Of a DNA stretch of 64,000 bases, positions 36,701 to 50,048 are shown piece after piece (positions within the stretch are counted from its first letter, which is position 1; each line of letters begins with the position of its first letter). Source of the stretch: Hordeum vulgare subsp. vulgare. Its lineage: Eukaryota > Streptophyta > Magnoliopsida > Poales > Poaceae. The stretch spans positions 416,709,081 through 416,773,080 of the forward strand of contig NC_058518.1 of NCBI RefSeq assembly GCF_904849725.1, written 5' to 3'. The notes under the pieces are model-generated. The model saw nothing but the letters and a program-made list of their open reading frames with translations, made no database searches and was not told the DNA's origin. The position numbers and the translations under genes are program-made.

Positions 36701-39700
36701 AAAGTAACAAATGAAGTCAGAAAGGGTTGTAAATTGATGATGTGGCTTTGAATGGTGCCTTTTGAACACAGATAAAAAGGGGGTTCAAATAAGTTCAAAA
36801 AAATTGAAATCCCTTTGTAATAGACGAGTTTCCGTATGAAACCCTCATACTTCGAAGGAGATTGTCTGTTTTGTACACGAAGTGCATCCCGTTTTTGCCG
36901 TAAGCCTCTCTACTTTCTTGTACATGCTATGTGGGTGAAATGATGATACCTTGCCAACTTGGAACCTTTTCCGAGTTCATTTCAAATGCTTTTCAATTTC
37001 ATGGTCTTATAGCTCAAAATAATCCGTAAATGCATGAAAAATAACAAATGAAGTCAGAAAGGGTTGTAAATTGATGATGCGGATTTGAATGGTGCATTTT
37101 GAACACAGAAAAACAAGGGGGTTCAAATAAGTTCAATAAAATTCAAATCCCTATGTAACAGACGAGTTTCCGTATGAAACCCTGATACTTCGAAGGAGAT
37201 TGTCCGTTTTGTACACGAAGTGCATCCAGTTTTTGTCGTAAGCCTCTCTACATACTTCCACATGCTATGTGGGTGAAATGATGATACCATGCCAACTTGG
37301 AACCTTTTCAGAGTTCATTTCAAATGCTTTTCAATTTCATGGTCTTATAGCTCAAAATAATCAGTAAATGCATGTAAAATAACAAATGAAGTTTGAAAGG
37401 GTTGCAAAATGATGATGTGGCTTTGAATGGTGCATTTTCAACACAGAAAAACAAGGGGGGTTCAAATAAGTTAAAAAAAATTGAAATCCATTTGTAACAG
37501 ACGAGTTTCCGTAAGAAACCCTCATACTTCGAAGGAGATTGTCCGTTTTGTATACGAAGTGCATCCAGTTTTTGCCGTAAGCCTCTCTACTTTCTTGCAC
37601 ATGCGATGTGGGTGAAATGATGATACCATTCCAACTTGGAACCTTTTCAGAGTTCATTTCAAATGCTTTTCAATTTCTTGGTATTATAGCTCAAAATAAT
37701 CAGAAAATGCATGAAAAATAACAAATGAAGTCAGAAAGGGTTGTAAATTGATGATGTGGCTTTGAATGGTGCATTTTGAACACAGAAAAACAAGGGGGTT
37801 CAAATAAGTTCAAAAAAATTGAAATCCATTTGTAACAGACGAGTTTCCGTATGAAACCCTCGTACTTCGAAGGCGATTGTCCGTTTTGTACACGAAGTGC
37901 ATCCAGTTTTTGCCATAAGCCTCTCTAATTTCTTGCACATGCTATGTGGGTGAAATGATGATACCATGCCAACTTGGAACCTTTTCACAGTTCATTTCAA
38001 ATGCTTTTCAGTTTCATGGTCTTATAGCTCATAATAATTACAAAATGCATGAAAAATAACAAATGAAGTCAGAAAGGGTTGTAAATTGACGATGTGGCTT
38101 TGAATGGTGCATTTTGAACACAGAAAAACAAGGGGGTTCAAATAAGTTCAATAAAATTCAAATTCCTTTGTAACAGACGAGTTTCCGTTTGAAACCGTGA
38201 TACTTCGAAGGAGATTGTCCATTTTCTACACGAAGTGCATCCAGTTTTTGCCATAAGCCTCTCTACTTTCTTGCACATGCTATGTGGGTGAAATGATGAT
38301 ACCATGCCAACTTGGAACCTTTTCAGAGTTCATTTCAAATGCTTTTCAATTTTATGGTCTTGTAGCTCAAAATAATCAGTAAATGCATGAAAAATAACAA
38401 ATGAAGTCTGAAAGGGTTGCAAGTTGATGATGTGGCTTTGAATGGTGCATTTTGAACACAGAAAAACAAGGGGGTTCAAATAAGTTCAAAAAAATTGAAA
38501 TCCATTTGTAACAGACGAGTTTCCGTATGAAACCGTGATACTTCGAAGGAGATTGTCCGTTTTGTACACAAAGTGCATCCAGTTTTTCCCGTAAGCCTCT
38601 CTACTTTCTTGCACATGCGATGTGGGTGAAATGATGATACCATGCGAACTTGGAACCTTTTTAGAGTTCATTTCAAATGCTTTTCAATTTCATGGTCTTA
38701 TAGCTCAAAATAATCAGTAAATGCATGAAAAATAACAAATGAAGTCTGAAAGGGTTGCAAGTTGATGATGTGGCTTTGAATGGTGCATTTTGAACACAGA
38801 AAAACAAGGGGGTTCAAATAAGTTCAAAAAAATTGAAATCCATTTGTAAGAGACGAGTTTCCGTATGAAACCCTCATACTTCGAAGGAGATTGTTTGTTT
38901 TGTACACGAAGTGCATCCAGTTTTTGCCGTAAATCTCTCTACTTTCTTGCATGTGCTATGTGGGTGAAATGATGATACCATGCCAACTTGGAACCTTTTC
39001 AGAGTTCATTTCAAATGCTTTTCAATTTCTTGGTATTATAGCTCAAAATAATCAGAAAATGCATGAAAAATAACAAATGAAGTCAGAAAGGGTTGTAAAT
39101 TGATGATGTGGATTTTAATGGTGCATTTTGAACACAGAAAAACAAGGGGGTTCAAATAGGTTCAAAAAAATTGAAATCCCTTTGTAACAGACGAGTTTCC
39201 GTATGAAACCCTGATACTTCGAAGGAGATTGTCCGTTTTGTACACGAAGTGCATCCAGTTTTTTCCGTAAGCCTCTCTACTTTCTTGCACATGCGATGTG
39301 GGTGAAATGATGATACCATGCCAAATTGGAACCTTTTCAGAGTTCATTTCAAATGCTTTTCAATTTCATGGTCTTATAGCTCAAAATAATTACTAAATGC
39401 TTGAAAAATAACAAATGAAGTCAGAAAGGGTTGTAAATTGACGATGTGGCTTTGAATGGTGCATTTTGAACACAGAAAAACAAGGGGGTTCAAATAAGTT
39501 CAAAAAAATTGAAATCCCTTTCTAATAGACGAGTTTCCGTATTAAACCATGATACCTCCAAAGGAGATTGTCCGTTTTGTACACGAAGTGCATCCAGTTT
39601 TTGCCGTAAGCCTCTTTACTTTCTTGCACATGCTATGTGGGTGAAATGATGATACCATGCCAACTTGGAACATTTTCATAGTTCATTTCAAATGCTTTTC

Positions 39701-41290
39701 AATTTCATGGTCTTATAGCTCGAAATAATCAGTAAATGCATGAAAAATAACAAATGAAGTCTGAAAGGGTTGCAAATTGATGATGTGGCTTTGAATGGTG
39801 CATTTTGAACACAGAAAAACAAGGGGGTTCAAATAAGTTCAGAAAAATTGAAATCCATTTGTAACAGACGAGTTTCCGTATGAAACCGTGATACTTCGAA
39901 GGAGATTGTCCGTTTTGTACACGAAGTGCATCCAGTTTTTCCCGTAAGCCTCTCTACTTTCTTGCACATGCGATGTGGGTGAAATGATGATACCATGCCA
40001 ACTTGGAACCTTTTTAGAGTTCATTTCAAATGCTTTTCAATTTCATGGTCTTATAGCTCAAAATAATTAGTAAATGCATGAAAAGTAACAAATGAAGTCA
40101 GAAAGGGTTGTAAATTAATGATGTGGCTTTGAATGGTGCATTTTGAACACAGAAAAACAAGGGGGTTCAAATAAGTTCAAAAAAATTGAAATCCATTTGT
40201 AACAGACGAGTTTCCGTATGAAACCCTCGTACTTCGAAGGCGATTGTCCGTTTTGTACACGAAGTGCATCCAGTTTTTGCCATAAGCCTCTCTACTTTCT
40301 TGCACATGCTATGTGGCTGAAATGATGATACCATGCCAACTTGGAACCTTTTCACAGTTCATTTCAAATGTTTTCAGTTTCATGGTCTTATAGCTCAAAA
40401 TAATTACTAAATGCATGAAAAATAACAAATGAAGTCAGAAAGGGTTGTAAATTGACGATGTGGCTTTGAATGGTGCATTTTGAACACAGAAAAACAAGGG
40501 GGTTCAAATTAGTTCAATAAAATTCAAATTCCTTTGTAACAGACGAGTTTCCGTATGAAACCGTGATACTTCGAAGGATATTGTCCGTTTTCTAGACGAA
40601 GTGCATCCAGTTTTTGTCGTAAGCCTCTCTACATTCTTCCACATGCTATGTGGGTGAAATGATGATACCATGCCAACTTGGAACCTTTTCAGAGTTCATT
40701 TCAAATGCTTTTCAATTTCATGGTCTTATAGCTCAAAATAATTAGTAAATGCATGAAAAATAACAAATGAAGTCTGAAAGGGTTGCAAATTGATGATGTG
40801 GCTTTGAATGGTGCATTTTGAACACAGAAAAACAAGGGGGTTCAAATAAGTTAAAAAAAATTGAAATCCATTTGTAATAGACGAGTTTCCGTATGAAACC
40901 CTGATACTTCGAAGGAGATTGTCCGTTTTGTACACGAAGTGCATCCAGTTTTTCCCGTAAGCCTCGCTACTTTCTTGCACATGCGATGTGGGTGAAATGA
41001 TGATACCATGCCAACTCGGAACCTTTTTAGAGTTCATTTCAAATTCTTTTCAATTTCATGGTCTTATAGCTCAAAATAATTAGTAAATGCATGAAAAGTA
41101 ACAAATGAAGTCAGAAAGGGTTGTAAATTAACGATGTGGCTTTGAATGGTGCATTTTGAACACAGAAAAATAAGGGGGTTCAAATAAGTTAAAAAAATTG
41201 AAATCCCTTTGTAACAGACGAGTTTCCGTATGAAACCCTCATACTTCGAAGGAGATTGGTTGTTTTGTACACGAAGTGCATCCAGTTTTT

Positions 41291-43114
41291 TGTTGGGGAA
41301 CGTCGCATGGGAAACAAAAAATTTCCTACGCGCACGAAGACCTATCATGGTGATGTCCATCTACGAGAGGGGATGAGTGATCTACGTACCCTTGTAGATC
41401 GTACAGCAGAAGCGTTAGAGAACGCGGTTGATGTAGTGGAACGTCCTCACGTCCCTCGATCCGCCCCGCGAACAATCCCGCGATCAGTCCCACGATATAG
41501 TACCGAACGGCGGCACCTCCGCGTTCAACACACGTACAGCTCGACGATGATCTCGGCCTTCTTGATCCAGCAAGAGAGACGGAGAGGTAGAAGAGTTCTC
41601 CGGCAGCGTGACGGCGCTCCGGAGGTTGATGATGACCTTGTCTCAGCAGGGCTCCGCCCGAGCTCCGCAGAAACGCGATCTAGAGGAAAAACCGTGGAGG
41701 TATGTGGTCGGGCAGCCGTGAGAAAGTCGTCTCAAATCTGCCCTAAAACCTCCGTATATATAGGTGGGAGGGAAGGGGGCCTTGCCTTGGGGTCCAAGGA
41801 CCCTCAAGGGGTCGGCCGAGCCAAGGGGGAGGACTCTCCCCCCCCAAACCGAGTTGGACTAGGTTTGGTGGGAGGGAGTCCCCCTCCCTTCCCACCTCCT
41901 CCCTCTCTTTTTTTTCTTTTCCTTTGATTTCTTATCCTTGGAGCATAGGCCCCTCTTGGGCTGTCCCACCAGCCCACTAAGGGCTGGTGCGCCACCCTCA
42001 TAGCCTATGGGCTTCCCCGGGATGGGTTGCCCCCCCGGTGAACTCCCGGAACCCATTCGTCATTCCCGGTACATTCCCGGTAACTCCGAAAACCTTCCGG
42101 TAATCAAATGAGGTCATCCTATATATCAATCTTCATTTCCGGACCATTCCGGAAACCCTCGTGACGTCCGTGATCTCATCCGGGACTCCGAGCAACATTC
42201 GGTAACCAACCATATAACTCAAATATGCAAAAAACAACGTCGAACCTTAAGTGTGCAGACCCTGCGGGTTCGAGAACTATGTAGACATGACCCGAGAGAC
42301 TCCTCGGTCAATATCCAATAGCGGGACCTGGATGCCCATATTGGATCCTACATATCCTACGAAGATCTTATCGTTTGAACCTCAGTGCCAAGGATTCGTA
42401 TAATCTCGTATGTCATTCCCTTTGTCCTTCGGTATGTTACTTGCCCGAGATTCGATCGTCAGTATCCGCATACCTATTTCAATCTCGTTTACCGGCAAGT
42501 CTCTTTACTCGTTCCGTAATACAAGATCCCGCAACTTACACTAAGTTACATTGCTTGCAAGGCTTGTGTGTGATGTTGCATTACCGAGTGGGCCCCGAGA
42601 TACCTCTCCGTCACACGGAGTGACAAATCCCAGTCTTGATCCATACTAACTCAACTAACACCTTCGGAGATACCTGTAGAGCATCTTTATAGTCACCCAG
42701 TCACGTTGCGACGTTTGATACACACAAAGCATTCCTCCGGTGTCAGTTAGTTATATGATCTCATGGTCATAGGAATAAATACTTGACACGCAGAAAACAG
42801 CAGCAACAAAATGACACGATCAACATGCTACGTCTATTAGTTTGGGTCAAAGTCCATCACGTGATTCTCCCAATGACGTGATCCAGTTATCAAGCAACAA
42901 CACCTTGTTCATAATCAGAAGACACTGACTATCATTGATCAACTGGCTAGCCAACTAGAGGCATGCTAGGGGCGGTGTTTTGTCTATGTATACACACATG
43001 TAAATGAGTCTTCATTCAATACAATTATAGCATGGATAATAAACTATTATCTTGATACAGGAATTATAATAATAACTATACATTTATTATTGCCTCTAGG
43101 GCATAATTCCAACA
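41291..43114 (-). mobile_element. Solo LTR, BARE/WIS/Angela type, inserted in the satellite
   Basis: An 1,824-bp LTR with TGTTGG..CCAACA ends lies between two copies of TTTTT (41286-41290 and 43115-43119), where the satellite monomer has a single TTTTT. No internal retrotransposon sequence is present, so this is the product of LTR-LTR recombination. Orientation is minus, by comparison with the LTR at 781-2517 whose primer site is visible. Confidence 0.9.
41755..41762 (-). promoter_or_regulatory. Candidate TATA box of the solo LTR
   Basis: TATATATA in the context CCTATATATACGGAGG on the minus strand, at the position conserved with the other two LTRs of this superfamily. Confidence 0.4.
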
Positions 43115-46100
43115 TTTTTGCCGTAAACCTCTCTACTTTCTTGCACGTGCTATGTGGGTGAAATGATGATACCATGCCAACTTGGAACCTTTTTAGAGTT
43201 CATTTCAAATGTTTTTCAATTTCATGGTCTTATAGCTCAAAATAATCAGTAAATGCATGAAAAATAACAAATGAAGTATGAAAGGGTTGCAAATTGATGA
43301 TGTGGCTTTGAATGGTGCATTTTGAACACAGAAAAACAAGGGGGTTCAAATAAGTTCAAAAAAATTGAAATCCATTTGTAACAGACGAGTTTCCGTATGA
43401 AACCCTGATACTTCGAAGGAGATTGTCTGTTTTGTACACGAAGTGCATCCAGTTTTTCCCGTAAGCCTCTCTACTTTCTTGCACATGCGATGTGGGTGAA
43501 ATGATGATACCATGCCAACTTGGAACCTTTTTAGAGTTCATTTCAAATGCTTTTCAATTTCATGGTCTTATAGCTCAAAATAATTAGTAAATGCATGAAA
43601 AGTAACAAATGAAGTCAGAAAGGGTTGTAAGTTAACGATGTGGCTTTGAATGGTGCATTTTGAACACAGAAAAATAAGGGGGTTCAAATAAGTTAAAAAA
43701 AATTGAAATCCCTTTGTAACAGACGAGTTTTCGTATGAAACCCTCATACTTCGAAGGAGATTGTTTGTTTTGTACACGAAGTGCATCCAGTTTTTCCCGT
43801 AAGCCTCTCTACTTTCTTGCACATGCGATGTGGGTGAAATGATGATACCACGCCAACTTGGAACCTTTTTAGAGTTCATTTCAAATGCTTTTCAATTTCA
43901 TGGTCTTATAGCTCAAAATAATTAGTAAATGCATGAAAAGTAACAAATGAAGTCAGAAAGGGTTGTAAATTAACGATGTGGCTTTGAATGGTGCATTTTG
44001 AACACAGAAAAATGAGGGGGTTCAAATAGGTTAAAAAAATTGAAATCCCTTTGTAACAGACGAGTTTCCGTATGAAACCCTCATACTTCGAAGGAGATTG
44101 TCTGTTTTGTACACGAAGTGCATCCAGTTTTTGCCGTAAGCCTCTCTACTTTCTTGCACATGCTATGTGGGTGAAATGATGATACCATGCCAACATGGAA
44201 CCTTTTCAGAGTTCATTTCAAATGCTTTTCAATTTCATGGTCTTATAGCTCAAAATAATCAGTAAATGCATGAAAAATAACAAACGAAGTGAGAAAAGCT
44301 TGTAAATTGATGATGTGGCTTTCAATGGTGCATTTTGAACACAGAAAAACAAGGGGGTTCAAATAAGTTCAAAAAAATTGAAATCCCTTTGTAACAGACG
44401 AGTTTCCGTATGAAACCGTGATACTTCAAAGGAGATTGTCCGTTTTGTACACGAAGTGCATCCAGTTTTTGCCGTAAACCTCTCTACTTTCTTGCACATG
44501 CGACGTGGGTGAAATGATGATACCATGCCAACTTGGAACATTTTTAGAGTTCATTTCAAATGCTTTTCAATTTCATGGTCTTATAGCTCAAAATAATCAG
44601 TAAATGCATGAAAAATAACAAATGAAGTCTGAAAGGGTTGCAAATTGATGATGTGGCTTTGAATGGTGCATTTTGAACACAGAAAAACAAGGGGGTTCAA
44701 ATAAGTTCAAAAAAATTGAAATCCCTTTGTAACAGACGAGTTTCCGTATGAAACTGTGATACTTCAAAGGAGATTGTTTGTTTTGTACACGAAGTGCATC
44801 CAGTTTTTGCCGTAAACCTCTCTACTTTCTTGCACATGCTACGTGGGTGAAATGATGATACCATGCCAACTTGGAACCTTTTCAGAGTTCATTTCAAATG
44901 CTTTTCAATTTCATGGTCTTATAGCTCAAAATAATCAGTAAATGCATGAAAAATAACAAATGAAGTCCGAAAGGGTTGCAAATTGATGATGTGGCTTTGA
45001 ATGGTGCATTCTGAACACAGAAAAACAAGGGGGTTCAAATAAGTTAAAAAAAATTGAAATCCATTTGTAACAGACGAGTTTCCGTATGAAACCGTGATAC
45101 TTCGAAGGAGATTGTCCGTTTTGTACACGAAGTGCATCCAGTATTTCCCGTAAGCCTCTCTACTTTCTTGCACATGCGATGTGGGTGAAATGATGATACC
45201 ATGCCAACTTGGAACCTTTTTAGAGTTCATTTCAAATTCTTTTCAATTTCATGGTCTGATAGCTCAAAATAATTAGTAAATGCATGAAAAGTAACAAATG
45301 AAGTCAGAAAGGGTTGTAAATTAACGATGTGGCTTTGAATGGTGCATTTTGAACACAGAAAAATAAGGGGGTTCAAATAAGTTAAAAAAATTGAAATCCC
45401 TTTGTAACAGACGAGTTTCCGTATGAAACCCTCATACTTCGAAGGAGATTGTTTGTTTTGTACACGAAGTGCATCCAGTTTTTGCCGTAAACCTCTCTAC
45501 TTTCTTGCACGTGCTATGTGGGTGAAATGATGATACCATGCCAACTTGGAACCTTTTCAGAGTTCATTTCAAATGCTTTTCAATTTCTTGGTATTATAGC
45601 TCAAAATAATCAGAAAATGCATGAAAAATTGAAATCCCTTTGTAACCGACGAGTTTCCGTATGAAACCCTCATACATCGAAGGAGATTGTCTGTGTTGTG
45701 CATGAAGTGCATCTAGTCTTTGCCGTAAGCCTCTCTACTTTCTTGCACATGTTATGTGGGTGAAATGATGATACCATGCCAACTTGGAACCTTTTCAGAG
45801 TTCATATCAAATGCTTTTTAATTTCATGGTCTTATAGCTCAAAATAATCGGTAAATGCATGAAAAATGACAAATGAAGTCAGAAAGGGTTGTAAATTGAT
45901 GATGTGGATTTGAATGGTGCATTTTGTACACAGAAAAACAAGGGGGTTCAAATAGGTTCAAAAAACTTGAAATCCCTTTGTAACAGACGAGTTTTCGTAT
46001 GAAACCCTCATACTTCGAAGGAGATTGTCTGTTTTGTACACGAAGTGCATCCAGTTTTTGCCGTAAGCCTCTCTACTTTCTTGCACATGCTATGTGGGTG

Positions 46101-49100
46101 AAATGATGATACCATGCCAACTTGGAACCTTTTCAGAGTTCATTTCAAATGCTTTTCAATTTCATGGTCTTATAGCTCAAAATAATCAATAAATGCATGA
46201 GAAATAACAAACGAAGTCAGAAAGGGTTGTAAATTGATGATGTGGCTTTCAATGGTGCATTTTGAACACAGAAAAACAAGGGGTTCAAATAAGTTCAAAA
46301 AAATTGAGATCCCTTTGTAACAGACGAGTTTCCGTATGAAACTGTGATACTTCAAAGGAGATTGTCCGTTTTGTACAGGAATTGCATCCAGTTTTTACCG
46401 TAAGCCTCTCTACTTTCTTGCACATGCTATGTGGGTGAAATGATGATACCATGCCAACTTGGAACCTTTTCAGAGTTCATTTCAAATACTTTTCAATTTC
46501 ATGGTCTTATAGCTCAAAATAATTAGTAAATGCATGAAAAATAACAAATGAAGTCAGAAAGGGTTGTAAATTGATGATGTGGCTTTGAATGGTGCATTTT
46601 CAACACAGAAAAACAAGGGGGTTCAAATAAGTTCAAAAAAATTGAAATCCCTTTGTAACAGACGAGTTTCCGTATGAAACCCTGATACTTCGAAGGAGTT
46701 TGTCCGTTTTGTACACGACGTGCATACAGTTTTTGCCGTAAGTCTCTCTACTTTCTTGCACATGCGATGTGGGTGAAATGATGATACCATCCCAACTTGG
46801 AACATTTTTAGAGTTCATTTCAAATGCTTTTCAATTTCATGGTCTTATAGCTCAAAATAATCAGTAAATGCATGACAAATAACAAATGAAGTAAGAAAGG
46901 GTTGTAAATTGATGATGTGGCTTTGAATGGTGCATTTTGAACACAGAAAAATAAGGGGGTTCAAATAAGTTAAGAAAAATTGAAATCCATTTGTAAGAGA
47001 CGAGTTTCCGTATGAAACCGTGATACTTCGAAGGAGATTGTCCGTTTTGTACACGAAGTGCATCCAGTTTTTGCCGTAAGCCTCTCTACTTCCTTGCACA
47101 TGCTATGTGGGTGAAATGATGATACCATGCCAACTTGGAACCTTCTCAGAGTTCATTTCAAATGCTTTTCAATTTCATGATCTTATCGCTCAAAATAATC
47201 AGTAAATGCATGAAAAGTAACAAATGAAGTCAGAAAGGGTTGTAAATTGATGATGTGGCTTTGAATGGTGCATTTTGAACACAGAAAAAAAGGGGGTTCA
47301 AATAAGTTCAAAAAAAATGAAATCCCTTTGTAACCGACGAGTTTCCGTATGAAACCCTCATACTTCGAAGGAGATTGTCTGTTTTGTACATGAAGTGCAT
47401 CTAGTTTTTGCCGTAAGCCTCTCTACTTTCTTGCACATGCTATGTGGGTGAAATGATGATACCATGCCAACTTGGAACCTTTTCAGAGTTCATTTCAAAT
47501 GCTTTTCAATTTCATGGTCTTATAGCTCAAAATAATCAGTAAATGCATCAAAAATAACAAATGAAGTCAGAAAGGGTTGTAAATTGATGATGTGGATTTG
47601 AATGGTGCATTTTGAACACAGAAAAACAAGGGGTTTCAAATAGGTTCAAACAAATTGAAATCCCTTTGTAACAGACTAGTTTCCGTATGAAACCCTCATA
47701 CTTCGAAGGAGATTGTCTGTTTTGTACACGAAGTGCATCCAGTTTTTGCCATAAGCCTCTCTACTTTCTTGCACATGCTATGTGGGTGAAATGATGATAC
47801 CATGCCAACTTGGAACCTTTTCAGAGTTCATTTCAAATGGTTTTCAATTTCATGGTCTTATAGCTCAAAATAATCAGTAAATGCATGAAAAATAACAAAT
47901 GAAGTCAGAAAGGGTTGTAAATTGATGGTGTGGCTTTCAATGGTGCATTTTGAACACAGAAAAACAAGGGGTTTCGAATAAGTTCAATAAAATTAGAATC
48001 CCTTTGTAACAGACGAGTTTCCGTATGAAACTGTGATACTTCAAAGGAGATTGTCCGTTTTGTACACGAAGTGCATCCAGTTTTTACCGTAAGCCTCTCT
48101 ACTTTCTTGCACATGCTATGTGGGTGAAATGATGATACCATGCCAACTTGGAACCTTTTCAGAGTTCATTTCAAATGCTTTTCAATTTCATGGTCTTATA
48201 GCTCAAAATAATTAGTAAATGCATGAAAAGTAACAAATGAAGTCAAAAAGGGTTGTAAATTGATGATGTGGCTTTGAATGGTGCATTTTGAACACAGAAA
48301 AACAAGGGGGTTCAAATAAGTTCAAAAAAATTGAAATCCCTTTGTAACAGACGAGTTTCCGAATGAAACCTTGATACTTCGAAGGAGATTGTCCGTTTTG
48401 TACACGAAGTGCATCCAGTTTTTGCCGTAAGTCTCTCTACTTTCTTGCACATGCAATGTGCGTGAAATGATGATACCATGCCAACTTGGAACCTTTTTAG
48501 AGTTCATCTCAAATGCTTTTCAATTTCATGGTCTTATAGCTCAAAATAATTAGTAAATGCATGAAAAATAACAAACGAAGTCAGAAAGGGTTGTCAATTG
48601 ATGATGTGGCTTTGAATGGTGCATTTTGAACACAGAAAAACAAGGGGGTTCAAATAAGTTCAAAAAATTGAAATCCCTTTGTAACACACGAGTTTGCGTA
48701 TGAAACTGTGATACTTCAAAGGAGATTGTCCGTTTTGTACACGAAGTGCATCCAGTTTTTGCCGTAAGCCTCTCTACTTTCTTGCACATGCTATGTGGGT
48801 GAAATGATGATGCCATGCCAACTTGGAACCTTTTCAGAGTTCATTTCAAATGCTTTTCAATTTCATGGTCTTATAGCTCAAAATAATCAGTAAATGCATG
48901 AAAAGTAACAAATGAAGTCAGAAAGGGTTGTAAATTGATGATGTGGCTTTGAATGGTGCATTTTGAACACAGAAAAAAAGGGGGTTCAAATAAGTTCAAA
49001 AAAATTGAAATCCCTTTGTAACATACGAGTTTCCGTATGATACCCTCATACTTCGAAGGAGATTGTCTGTTTTGTACACGAAGTGCATCAAGTTTTTGCC

Positions 49101-50048
49101 GTAAGCCTCTCTACTTTCTTGCACATGCTATGTGGGTGAAATGATGATACCATGCCAACTTGGAACCCTTTCAGAGTTCATTTCAAATGCTTTTCAATTT
49201 CATGGTCTTATAGCTCAAAATAATCAGTAAATGCATGAAAAATAACAAATTAAGTCAGAAAGGGTTGTAAATTGATGATGTGGATTTGAGTGGTGCATTT
49301 TGAACACAGAAAAACAAGGGGGTTCAAATAGGTTCAAAAAAATTGAAATCCCTTTGTAACAGACGAGTTTCCGTATGAAACCCTGATACTTCGAAGGAGA
49401 TTGTCCGTTTTGTACACGAAGTGCATCCAGTTTTTGCCGTAAGCCTCTCTACTTTCTTGCACATGCTATGTGGGTGAAATGATGATACCATGCCAACTTG
49501 GAACCTTTTCAGAGTTCATTTCAAATGCTTTTCAATTTCATGGTCTTATAGCTCAAAATAATCAGTAAATGCATGAAAAATAACAAATGAAGTCAGAAAA
49601 GGTTGTAAATTGAGGATGTGGCTTTCAATGGTGCATTTTGAACACAGAAAAACAAGGGGGGTCAAATAAGTTCAAAAAAATTGAAATCCCTTTGTAACAG
49701 ACGAGTGTCCGTATGAAACGGTGATACTTTAAAGGAGATTGTCCGTTTTGTACACGAAGTGCATCCAGTTGTTACCGTAAGCCTCTCTACTTTCTTGCAC
49801 ATGCTATGTGGGTGAAATGATGATACCATGCCAACTTGGAACCTTTTCAGAGTTCATTTCAAATGCTTTTCAATTTCATGGTCTTATAGCTCAAAATAAT
49901 CAGTAAATGCATGAAAAATAACAAATGAAGTCAGAAAGGGTTGTAAATTGATGATGTGGCTTTGAATGGTGCATTTTGAACACAGAAAAATAAGGGGGTT
50001 CAAATAAGTTAAGAAAAATTGAAATCCATTTGTAAGAGACGAGTTTCC

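Larger units (their letters stand above)
21846..50048. repeat. Afa/pAs1-family satellite array, 338-bp monomer, about 78 units
   Basis: The word CTATGTGGGTGAAATGATG recurs at 22071, 22409, 22747, 23085, 23423, 23761, 24099, 24437, 24775 and 25114, a spacing of 338 with rare 1-bp changes. Excluding the solo LTR, about 26.4 kb or 78 monomers are present. The monomer contains GATGATGTGGCTTTGAATG and CAGAGTTCATTTCAAATGC, nearly identical to the published primer pair that amplifies the Afa (pAs1) family, and most copies have one GTAC site (TTTTGTACACG). Family assignment is from memory of those primers. The first unit lacks an internal part (about 21890). The array is cut at 50048 by a gypsy element and may continue beyond it. 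The minus strand has recurrent 60-140-codon frames, but 338 is not a multiple of three and the frames drift, so no protein is called. Confidence 0.9.

Noticed and set aside
21882..50040. Recurrent minus-strand frames of 60-140 codons across the satellite
   Set aside because: They recur because the 338-bp monomer recurs. The length is not a multiple of three, frames end at different points between units and no domain is visible, so protein coding is not supported.
21846..50048. CRISPR-like array
   Set aside because: The units are full-length tandem monomers without alternating unique spacers, and the DNA is plant nuclear.
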